From positions 1-5,048 of the forward strand of contig QAMX01000018.1 of assembly GCA_003149835.1 (NCBI GenBank): DNA of 5,048 bases, given 5' to 3'. A program made the position numbers and the translations under genes. Source of the stretch: Clostridiales bacterium. Its GTDB lineage: Bacteria; Bacillota; Clostridia; Oscillospirales; QAMX01. The notes under the pieces are model-generated. The model saw nothing but the letters and a program-made list of their open reading frames with translations. It ran no database searches and had not been told where the DNA came from. Shown here piece after piece: positions 1 through 5,048 of this stretch. Within the stretch, counting starts at the first letter, position 1; every line of letters starts with the position of its first letter.

Positions 1-968
1 GCGGCGATGCCGATACACATCAGCATGCTGAATTTGTCGTCGCGCATTTTAAACGCCGCAGCCACGCAGATGCCGATGATCGTGCAGAGCAGCACAATGA
101 TCACGAGGCCGCCGAAAAAGCCCAGCTCCTCGCAGGCGACGGAAAAGATAAAATCCGTCTGTTTTGTAGGCAAGTATCCGTACTGCGTGATCGTTCCCTG
201 ATAAAGTCCGTCGCCCCACAGCCCGCCGCTGCGGATGGCGGCCAAACTCTGCTGCTGGTGGTAGCCGACGCTGTCGAGCTTATAGGTGCTGTCGAAAAGG
301 ACGATGAAGCGGTCGCGCTGGTACTGGCCGAACACAAACGTCCACAGAAACGGCAGCGCCGCCGCTATGCCGACCAGTCCGATTGTGCAGTAACGCAGAT
401 AGATACCGCCTGCAAACGCCATGATGATGAAAATAAACAGATAGGACAGCGCCATGCCATCGTCTTTGGAGAAAAGGTAGACAAACGCAACGGTTACGAC
501 GCAGTGCAGCAGCAGCATAATCAGCCCGCGCAGCCGGTTGATATCCTCTCCAAGCACCTTGAAATGCTTCGCCAATGTAAAAATAAACAGAATTTTCCCG
601 ATTTCCCCGGGCTGAATGCCGGTTTCCACCCCGCCGATGGAAAAGCGGATCCAACTGTTGTTGCCTGTCGTTTCAAGACCGACGCCCCAAAACAACGTCG
701 TCGCCAGCAGCAGGAGATTGCAGACAAACGCCGCTTTCCACAGAAACGACAAATGCTCGATATCGAACAGCGTGATCACGACATATGCGACGATCCCCAT
801 AATGATCGCCAGGCCTTGGACGATCAACGGCCGCATGTTGCCGCTGGCGTGCACAGCGCTGCTGATCAGCAGCATGCCGTAAGCGGACGTGACAACGGCC
901 ACCAAAAGCAGAAACAGGTCCGTCTTGACAAAATATTCTTTGATCGACGTCAAAATTTTCCGCAGCAT
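1..968 (-). CDS. FtsW/RodA/SpoVE-family (SEDS) peptidoglycan glycosyltransferase, C-terminus beyond window
   Basis: SEDS proteins are multi-pass membrane enzymes that polymerise lipid II into glycan strands, usually with a class B PBP. The 322 readable residues carry family signatures: NSWIRF (104-109) followed by GIQPGEIGK (117-125); a KDDG loop (168-171); YQRDRF (216-221); GYHQQQSLAAIRSGGLWGDG (235-254); LPTKQTDFIF (266-275) and EELGFFG (280-286). Asp272 in TDFIF corresponds to the catalytic aspartate of RodA/FtsW. Hydrophobic segments are visible near 17-38, 48-68, 77-95, 147-166, 172-188, 191-213 and 284-306. Family members are usually about 370-430 residues, so the last helices lie outside the window. 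The ATG at 968 has a TGAGGA ribosome site 6 nt upstream that overlaps the stop codon of the preceding phosphoesterase gene, so translation is probably coupled. The sequence alone does not separate RodA (elongation) from FtsW (division) or SpoVE (sporulation); RodA-like is the default guess, so no symbol is given. Family assignment is very sure. Confidence 0.95.
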   Translation of the reverse strand, partial: MLRKILTSIKEYFVKTDLFLLLVAVVTSAYGMLLISSAVHASGNMRPLIVQGLAIIMGIVAYVVITLFDIEHLSFLWKAAFVCNLLLLATTLFWGVGLETTGNNSWIRFSIGGVETGIQPGEIGKILFIFTLAKHFKVLGEDINRLRGLIMLLLHCVVTVAFVYLFSKDDGMALSYLFIFIIMAFAGGIYLRYCTIGLVGIAAALPFLWTFVFGQYQRDRFIVLFDSTYKLDSVGYHQQQSLAAIRSGGLWGDGLYQGTITQYGYLPTKQTDFIFSVACEELGFFGGLVIIVLLCTIIGICVAAAFKMRDDKFSMLMCIGIA

Positions 969-974
969 CACAAT

Positions 975-980
975 TCCTCA
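975..980 (-). promoter_or_regulatory. Ribosome binding site of the SEDS gene overlapping the MPE4 stop codon
   Basis: The minus strand reads TGAGGA, 6 nt before the ATG at 968. The TGA of this hexamer is also the stop codon of the upstream phosphoesterase gene. Ribosomes finishing that gene would sit on this site, which argues for translational coupling and fixes the SEDS start. Confidence 0.7.
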
Positions 981-1919
981 CTCAATCAGGCACATATCCT
1001 CGTCTCTGCGCCTGTTGTCCTCAAAGTAAAAATAAGACCGGAACGTTCCCTTCCGGCTGAGCGTAATCACACGCGCGCCGCGCGGAAGGTCTTTGCCGAG
1101 GCCGTTGCGCGCAAAATTGTTGTATCCGGTGATCGCGCCGTAGCTCAGACGGATTCCGTGATGCGTTCCGGTATAATTGTTGCCGTGGTCATGGCCAACA
1201 AAGACGCCCCGCACCGTCCCGTCTTCGAGCAGCGCGCAAAACAGGCCCGGGTTGACGAGCGCGCAGCCCTCGCGCTCATAGCGTACGCCGCGGCAGCCGC
1301 CGTTCTCCCACATATCGCGGAATTCCGGAACCGCCTTATGCATAAATACCAGCGACGCATAGCCGGAGCCGGCGTTTTCCGCCTTTACCTCCCGCGCCGT
1401 CTCGTAGAACCAGTCGAGCTGCGGCATGGTAATATGAGAATAGCCTCCTACACGCGGATAACGGGAGACGTCGCCCGTATCAAAGAAGTAAAGCATCCAG
1501 AGCAGCCGGCCGTCCTCGCCGCACAGGCGCAGCGTATAATTCCCGTTGCCGCTCACCCGCTCTTCTCCCCGCTCATAGAGACAAAACGGGCTGCGCAGCG
1601 CCGCCGCCTCCAACGCCTCCGTGTGCGGAACGAAGTCTCGGTCGTGGTTGCCGAAAACCAGCGTCCACGGCTGAGAAAACGAATCCATCAGCGCGGCGAA
1701 CTCCGCATAGGCGCGCTCCGTATACGGCGACCATACCATATCGCCGGTGACGATGACAAGATTCGGCCTTTCGTCGCGCACCGCGTCGCGCACAAGTCTC
1801 AGCGTTTTGTCCTTAAAAACCGCGCCGCGGCGGTACGAGAGATGCAGATCGGTAAGCTGCAAGATCTTAAAAGCGCCGTCCGGCGGGAATTGAAGCGCGC
1901 CGCGTTTCAGCGTGTTCAT
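978..1919 (-). CDS. Calcineurin-like metallophosphoesterase, Dcr2/PAP29-like, intact active site (MPE4)
   Basis: This is a predicted cytosolic di-metal phosphoesterase of 313 residues with no signal peptide or membrane segment. All five metal-site motifs are present: LTDLHL with D24 and H26; VTGD with D60; FGNHDRD with N91, H92 and D93; FMHKAVPE with H194; and VGHDH with H243 and H245. Branch signatures also present are GNGNY (124-128), LYFFDT (143-148), QLDWF (167-171) and GLFCALLEDG (225-234). The motif set matches the Dcr2-type branch; the natural substrate is not predictable. The chosen start is the ATG at 1919, which gives the same N-terminal layout as the paralogs: a beta strand, then the DxH motif about 20 residues in. 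The open frame continues upstream to 2645, but that part runs antiphase through MPE3 and shows no homology to it. The ribosome site AAAGGA (1933-1938) lies 13 nt from the ATG, which is rather far. It is the fourth MPE of the operon, 134 bp after MPE3 and 9 bp before the SEDS gene. Confidence 0.93.
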   Translation of the reverse strand: MNTLKRGALQFPPDGAFKILQLTDLHLSYRRGAVFKDKTLRLVRDAVRDERPNLVIVTGDMVWSPYTERAYAEFAALMDSFSQPWTLVFGNHDRDFVPHTEALEAAALRSPFCLYERGEERVSGNGNYTLRLCGEDGRLLWMLYFFDTGDVSRYPRVGGYSHITMPQLDWFYETAREVKAENAGSGYASLVFMHKAVPEFRDMWENGGCRGVRYEREGCALVNPGLFCALLEDGTVRGVFVGHDHGNNYTGTHHGIRLSYGAITGYNNFARNGLGKDLPRGARVITLSRKGTFRSYFYFEDNRRRDEDMCLIE

Positions 1920-2053
1920 ATCTGCGACCGTATCCTTTCGTTCGTGCTGCTGCGTGGAATCGCTCCCTTTCAGTCTGCTGAACGGTCGCGTCGCGGGCTT
2001 AGCCGCCGCGCGGACGGTTGACGCCGTTCCACACAGAAGCGCCGTGCTGCCAT
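1920..2053. other. 134-bp gap between MPE3 and MPE4
   Basis: This is the widest spacing inside the operon. It holds the MPE4 ribosome site (AAAGGA at 1933-1938) and an AAAGGGAG stretch further upstream that has no start codon at a suitable distance. No convincing -10/-35 pair or terminator is visible. A 27-codon ATG frame (1970-2053) begins immediately after the MPE3 stop but has no ribosome site and an Arg-rich, chance-like composition. Confidence 0.4.
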
Positions 2054-2911
2054 TCAGGGATATCTGCTTTGCCCGGCATCCGACCGCGCATAGGTCTCTA
2101 CCGGCTGGCCGGATTGAGCGGGCAATAGAATCGTCCTCCACCCGCGCGCGGCGTTCGGCCGCTCTGCGCCATACGGCGGGACGCCGGAGCGTACGCCGTA
2201 TGCGCATCGGATTCCATCCTTTTCCACCGAACAGCCGAAACCGTTCGGCTGTCCTGCGAAAATCCCCGCCGAGCGGGCGTCCGCCGCAGCGGAGGCGAAA
2301 AAACCGGAATTGAGCGGCGTCTCCGCCACAGCTTCTTTCCGTTCCGGCGGCATCAGCTCCAAAAACTCCGGCAGAGGGCGATGAAAGAAATAAAGCAGCC
2401 GGCTGTCCTCGGGCGCAGCCGCCCGGGCACGGCGGCACCAGCCGATTACGGTGTGCGCCATATACGGCGCGCCCGATTCGGAACCGGAATCCAGCAGGTA
2501 GAGCAGCCAGCGGGGCGCCTGATCCGCGCCGCAGAGGCTGATACCGTAATTGCCCTCTCCGTGGACATGCGGATCTCCCCGTTCGTAAAGGCATGTCCGC
2601 GACGCCAGCAGGATCGATTCCAGCGCGCGCGCCGGCACAGCGCACGACCTGTCCCTATCGCCGAAAGCAAACGCCCAGCGAATCCCCTGCCGGTCCATAA
2701 AATCACAGAAAAGCCGGAAAAGCTCCGCTTGCAAGGGCGGCTCGGCTAAACCGCCTGTGACAATCACCAGATCCGGCTTTTCTTCGGCAAACAGCCGCTC
2801 CAAAAACCTCAACGTCTCGTGTTCCGCAATTCCGTTCGGATCTGCCAGGCAAAGATCCGTCAGCTGCGCGATCCGAAACGCGCGGTCGAAAGGAAAACGG
2901 ATTTCAAGCAT
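2054..2911 (-). CDS. Degenerate calcineurin-like metallophosphoesterase paralog, predicted pseudoenzyme (MPE3)
   Basis: The 285-residue protein is clearly homologous to its neighbours but has lost most metal ligands. Motif I reads LTDLCL: D19 is kept and His is replaced by C21. Motif II reads VTGG, with Asp replaced by G54. Motif III reads FGDRDR: the Asn-His pair is replaced by D85-R86 and D87 is kept. Motif V reads AGQPN in place of GHDH, so both histidines are gone (Q221, N223). The motif-IV histidine survives in FFHRPLPE (H177), as do GEGNY (118-122), LYLLDS (137-142) and NSGFF (201-205). There are no internal stops or frameshifts, and length is close to that of the active copies, so the protein is probably made and folded but not an ordinary di-metal phosphatase. 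Residues 69-88 closely resemble the same stretch of MPE2 (FMDR, WAFAFG, DRS), suggesting descent from a shared duplication. The start at 2911 overlaps the end of MPE2 by 8 bp and has a strong GGAGGG ribosome site. Confidence 0.88.
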   Translation of the reverse strand: MLEIRFPFDRAFRIAQLTDLCLADPNGIAEHETLRFLERLFAEEKPDLVIVTGGLAEPPLQAELFRLFCDFMDRQGIRWAFAFGDRDRSCAVPARALESILLASRTCLYERGDPHVHGEGNYGISLCGADQAPRWLLYLLDSGSESGAPYMAHTVIGWCRRARAAAPEDSRLLYFFHRPLPEFLELMPPERKEAVAETPLNSGFFASAAADARSAGIFAGQPNGFGCSVEKDGIRCAYGVRSGVPPYGAERPNAARGWRTILLPAQSGQPVETYARSDAGQSRYP

Positions 2912-3854
2912 GGTCGTCCCGTCCCTCCGGATCGTGGGGCGGCTGCTGCGTCACTACGCTGCCGTCTTCGAGCCAGAGATAGGTTTCAAACGGCGTCTCT
3001 TGGTTTCGGTTCAAAACGATCACACGGCCGCCGTGTAGAAAGCCGTCCTTTCCGTAGCCGCCGCGGCCGCCGCCGCCAAAGCCCGTGCCGCGTCCATATG
3101 CGAGCCGCACGCCGTACAGCTCTCCGATATAATCGTTGGTATGGTCATGACCCACGAAAACGCCCTTGGCAGAGACGTCCTCCTGCAAAGCGCAGAAGAG
3201 GCCGGAATTGAGATAGGAGTAACAGACCGCTTCGTTTTTTTCACCGAAGCAGCGCTTTTCTTCCCAGACATCCAGATGCTCATGCAGCGGTATATGAAAG
3301 AAAAGCAGCGAGGAGGCCGCTCCGAACTCCGCTCGAAGCCGGTCCCTGGTGCGCCTGTACCATTGGATCTGCGAATGTTCAATATGCGCGTAATAGCTTT
3401 TTCCGTCCAGCAGGATATCCTCATGCGAATCCAGCATATACAGCACCCACGGCAGCTTTTCGCCGTCGAACAGCCGCACGCAGTAATTTCCGTCTCCCGC
3501 CACACCCTCATCGCCGTGGCAATAGACGCAGGTCGCCGACTTCTGCATCAGCTCCTCCATCGCCGTTACGGAGGCGCCGTGCGAACGGTCGTGGTTGCCG
3601 AACGCAAACGCCCACGGCGTCCCGAGCCGATCCATAAAGCCGCAGAAATACGCAAAGTTTTGTTCGTTCTCTTTTGAAAACGAGAGATCGCCTGTCACGA
3701 CATAGAGATCGGGCTTCTCCGCCGCCGTCATCCGCTCGATCATGTCGAGCGTCTGCTGCTCCGGACCGCCGCCGTCAATCTTGACAAGGTGAATATCCGT
3801 CAGTTGAATCAGCTTAAACGTGTCCTTTTGAAAGGTAAAATCCACCATAGACAT
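2904..3854 (-). CDS. Calcineurin-like metallophosphoesterase, Dcr2/PAP29-like, intact active site (MPE2)
   Basis: This 316-residue predicted cytosolic protein has the full di-metal set: LTDIHL with D20 and H22; VTGD with D56; FGNHDRS with N87, H88 and D89; FFHIPLHE with H187; and VGHDHTND with H236 and H238. GDGNY (120-124), LYMLDS (138-143), QIQWY (162-166) and NSGLFCAL (216-223) mark the Dcr2-like branch. After motif V comes a Gly-rich stretch (residues 255-268, including FGGGGRGGYG) that is richer in glycine than the same loop of MPE4. It lies near the active-site side in this family and may be a substrate lid, which is inference. Two ATGs are possible; the first (3854) is chosen because AAGGTG sits 8 nt upstream, whereas the second (3848) would be 14 nt away. 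The gene follows MPE1 by 44 bp and overlaps MPE3 by 8 bp. It is probably the best-preserved enzyme of the four. Substrate unknown. Confidence 0.94.
   Translation of the reverse strand: MSMVDFTFQKDTFKLIQLTDIHLVKIDGGGPEQQTLDMIERMTAAEKPDLYVVTGDLSFSKENEQNFAYFCGFMDRLGTPWAFAFGNHDRSHGASVTAMEELMQKSATCVYCHGDEGVAGDGNYCVRLFDGEKLPWVLYMLDSHEDILLDGKSYYAHIEHSQIQWYRRTRDRLRAEFGAASSLLFFHIPLHEHLDVWEEKRCFGEKNEAVCYSYLNSGLFCALQEDVSAKGVFVGHDHTNDYIGELYGVRLAYGRGTGFGGGGRGGYGKDGFLHGGRVIVLNRNQETPFETYLWLEDGSVVTQQPPHDPEGRDDHA
2918..2923 (-). promoter_or_regulatory. Ribosome binding site of MPE3 inside the MPE2 coding end
   Basis: The minus strand reads GGAGGG, then a 6-nt spacer, then the ATG at 2911. The site lies in the last codons of MPE2, whose stop codon (2904-2906) falls just past the MPE3 start. 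This is the strongest Shine-Dalgarno in the window, so the degenerate MPE3 appears well translated and probably coupled to MPE2. Confidence 0.75.
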
Positions 3855-3862
3855 CTTTTTTG

Positions 3863-3868
3863 CACCTT
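3863..3868 (-). promoter_or_regulatory. Ribosome binding site of MPE2
   Basis: The minus strand reads AAGGTG, then an A-rich 8-nt spacer before the ATG at 3854. It lies in the 44-bp gap after MPE1 and favours the first of two nearby in-frame ATGs. No promoter or terminator is visible in this gap, so MPE2 is most likely read through from MPE1. Confidence 0.55.
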
Positions 3869-3898
3869 TTCAATAAACAATTCTTCCGCGCACAGCCG

Positions 3899-4744
3899 TC
3901 ATCGGCGCAGCGTTCCGTCCCACAGCCGGACATAGGTTTCAAGGAGCGGCCTTTCGCCGCTTTCGTTGAGCGAAAGAACGCGGCAGCCGTCGCGCGGCGA
4001 CGGTGCGGAGCCGAGCGCGACGCCCTGCCATTTCAGGCACAGCGCCTCATCGAACACCTCGCCGCAAAAAACGCCAAGCGCGCGTTTGTCCTCGCGGACT
4101 GCGGAAAAAAGACCGCCGTTCCTCATCCGGTCAGGCGTTTTTTCTGCCAACGCATGATTCGGGCCGCGCTCCGCGTATGCCTCCCAATGCTCCGGCAGCG
4201 GCCGGTGCAGAAACAGCAGCGAGGCAAACGTCTCCTCCTCGGCATACGTCGACAGGCGCTTTTCGATATACCACTCGACCTGGGAGTGATCCGGGGCTGC
4301 GAAGCCGTCGCCGCGGGCGGATGAAAGCGCGCGGCTTGTATCGAAAAAATAAAGGGCCCAGCAGATCTTCCCGTCCGTTCCGATCAGGCGAATTTCATAA
4401 TTGCCTTCGCCCGTCACCGCTTCCGGTCCCCGCTCATAGACGCAGCCGGGCGCGGCAAGCATGAGCGCCTCAGCCGCATCGCTGCTGCGCCGATCGTTTT
4501 CTCCGCACGCTCCCGGGACAAACGCCCAGCGAAGCGTCCGCGTTTCCATCAACGCGCAGAATCGTTTCAAGGCCGCCATATCCCCGTCCGACTGCGGGAA
4601 CGCACCGGTCACGACAAGCAGATCCGGCTCTTCCGCGTCCAGTGCGGCGGTCAGACCGCTCGGATCTCCAAAGCCCGCGCCCGGAGATCCGCCCGCTATT
4701 TGCAGGATTTTATATCGGTTCGGCTGATTAAATGATAGTTTCAC
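3899..4744 (-). CDS. Strongly degenerate calcineurin-like metallophosphoesterase paralog, predicted pseudoenzyme (MPE1)
   Basis: The 281-residue protein aligns along its length with MPE2-MPE4 but has almost no active site. At motif I, QIAGGSPG replaces QLTDxHL (Asp to G18, His to S20). At motif II, VTGA replaces VTGD (A48). At motif III, PGACGEND replaces FGNHD. At motif V, CGEVFDE replaces VGHDHxN (E229, F231). The motif-IV histidine is kept in FLHRPLPEH (H180), as are GEGNY (112-116), LYFFDT (131-136), HSQVEWY (153-159), NGGLFSA (209-215) and the C-terminal ETYVRLWDG. The frame is uninterrupted, so a non-catalytic binding or partner role is more likely than recent decay. The start chosen is GTG 4744, not the upstream in-frame ATG 4768: GGCAGG lies 10 nt before the GTG, and from GTG the N-terminus aligns without gaps to MPE3 (19 residues each to the Asp position of motif I). 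It is the first gene of the operon. Confidence 0.87.
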   Translation of the reverse strand: MKLSFNQPNRYKILQIAGGSPGAGFGDPSGLTAALDAEEPDLLVVTGAFPQSDGDMAALKRFCALMETRTLRWAFVPGACGENDRRSSDAAEALMLAAPGCVYERGPEAVTGEGNYEIRLIGTDGKICWALYFFDTSRALSSARGDGFAAPDHSQVEWYIEKRLSTYAEEETFASLLFLHRPLPEHWEAYAERGPNHALAEKTPDRMRNGGLFSAVREDKRALGVFCGEVFDEALCLKWQGVALGSAPSPRDGCRVLSLNESGERPLLETYVRLWDGTLRR

Positions 4745-4966
4745 AAAAAAATAACCTGCCCTAAACATTGGAATCGTTTCGCCGTTTTCAAAGGCGCAAC
4801 GACTGCACCCGCTTCTTTTCGCAGCTCTTTCCCCGCCGAACGCAGCGCGCTTTTTAAGCTTCCACGAGAGAAAAAGCTCGGGCTATGATGGAATATTTCC
4901 TGCGCTCGCGGCGGCGCCGGGCGCAAACCGCAGCGCTAAAAGAAAGGGCCGCGCTTCTGATAAACA
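4745..4966 (-). other. Long untranslated leader of the MPE operon, no gene identified
   Basis: About 220 nt lie between the predicted transcription start and the MPE1 GTG. No known riboswitch or T-box signature is recognisable to me. Visible elements are a weak inverted repeat GCTTTTT...AAAAAGC with a 15-nt loop (about 4848-4877) and a short dyad GGAAATATTCC (4890-4900). An open frame (4741-4926, TTG start) ends in a GTGA overlap with the MPE1 start but lacks a ribosome site. The whole 4745-5048 stretch otherwise holds only the promoter and the terminator listed separately. Confidence 0.35.
4755..4760 (-). promoter_or_regulatory. Probable ribosome binding site deciding the GTG start of MPE1
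   Basis: The minus strand reads GGCAGG, a 10-nt T-rich spacer (TTATTTTTTT), then GTG at 4744. The alternative ATG at 4768 has no purine-rich site before it and would add eight residues absent from the paralogs. The match is moderate and the spacing slightly long. Confidence 0.5.
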
Positions 4967-4972
4967 ACTTTT

Positions 4973-5001
4973 ATTATATCATTTCACCGATCAAAAAGCA
5001 A
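4973..5001 (-). promoter_or_regulatory. Sigma-70-type promoter of the MPE-SEDS operon with extended -10
   Basis: On the minus strand the -10 is a perfect TATAAT (4973-4978) preceded by TGA, giving the extended -10 form TGnTATAAT. A -35 candidate TTGCTT (4996-5001) sits exactly 17 nt upstream and matches the consensus only in TTG. Transcription would start near 4966. The -35 lies in the T-rich tail of the upstream terminator. It is the only good promoter seen on this strand, so all five genes probably depend on it. Confidence 0.72.
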
Positions 5002-5036
5002 GAAAAACCTCGTATCCTGTTCAACAGGATACGAGG
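4993..5036 (-). terminator. Intrinsic terminator of an upstream minus-strand gene outside the window
   Basis: Bases 5008-5036 form a perfect inverted repeat with 14-bp arms around one central base, folding in practice as a 12-bp stem with a 5-nt loop. The stem begins CCTCGTATCCTG and closes with its complement. On the minus strand it is followed by TTTTT, CTTGC and another TTTTT, the T-tract of a Rho-independent terminator. On the plus strand no T-tract follows (CTGACGCG), so it is directional. It should end transcription arriving from beyond 5048 and insulate the MPE operon. Confidence 0.82.
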
Positions 5037-5048
5037 CTGACGCGAGAT

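Noticed and set aside
258..2021. A 587-codon open frame on the plus strand
   Set aside because: It lies antisense to both the SEDS gene and MPE4, which have clear family motifs. Its Arg/Gln/Ala-rich translation shows no domain, and long antisense frames are expected in GC-rich coding DNA.
1970..2053. 27-codon ATG frame right after the MPE3 stop
   Set aside because: It has no ribosome binding site, and its Arg-rich composition looks like chance translation of GC-rich spacer.
1920..2645. N-terminal extension of MPE4 to an ATG at 2645
   Set aside because: This part runs in another frame through MPE3, resembles nothing in the paralogs, and the ATG at 1919 gives the standard family N-terminus.
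2054..4744. Calling MPE1 and MPE3 pseudogenes
   Set aside because: Both frames are uninterrupted, near normal length, have translation signals and keep scaffold motifs; only catalytic ligands are lost, so they are annotated as CDS with predicted loss of activity.
4745..4768. ATG at 4768 as the start of MPE1
   Set aside because: There is no ribosome site before it, and the extra eight residues are absent from the paralogs; the GTG at 4744 aligns exactly with MPE3 and has a GGCAGG site.
5008..5036. Perfect inverted repeat as a mobile-element end or CRISPR repeat
   Set aside because: It occurs once, has no partner repeats or transposase, and is followed on the minus strand by T-tracts, which fits an intrinsic terminator.

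Overview
The window is a single minus-strand transcription block from a GC-rich bacterium. The Shine-Dalgarno sites, the sigma-70-type promoter and the character of the SEDS protein suggest a GC-rich Clostridia/Bacillota member, perhaps of the Oscillospiraceae type. That placement is an inference from style; no marker gene is present. No gene on the plus strand is supported.

Layout in transcription order (high to low coordinates). At 4993-5036 there is an intrinsic terminator for a gene lying beyond the window. Its T-tract runs into a strong extended -10 promoter (4973-5001). A leader of about 220 nt follows with no convincing gene. Then come four tandem paralogous calcineurin-like metallophosphoesterases (MPEs), here called MPE1 to MPE4: MPE1 (3899-4744), MPE2 (2904-3854), MPE3 (2054-2911) and MPE4 (978-1919). 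Last is the first ~322 residues of an FtsW/RodA/SpoVE-family (SEDS) polytopic peptidoglycan glycosyltransferase (1-968), cut off by the window edge.

The four MPEs resemble the Dcr2/PAP29-like branch of the calcineurin-like superfamily: short, without signal peptide, with DxH, GD, GNHD, a single His and GHDH motifs plus the GNY, LYxxD and QxxWY scaffold signatures. The main observation is that active-site integrity alternates along the operon. MPE1 has lost nearly all metal ligands, MPE2 is intact, MPE3 has lost most ligands, and MPE4 is intact. The degenerate copies are full length and keep the fold signatures and the motif-IV histidine, so they look like retained pseudoenzymes, not decaying pseudogenes.

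The spacing suggests one operon: 44 bp, an 8-bp overlap, 134 bp, and 9 bp before the SEDS gene, whose ribosome binding site overlaps the MPE4 stop codon. A sensible working model, which is inference only, is a pair or set of cytosolic phosphoesterases with pseudoenzyme partners co-expressed with a cell-wall polymerase. The substrate cannot be read from sequence.
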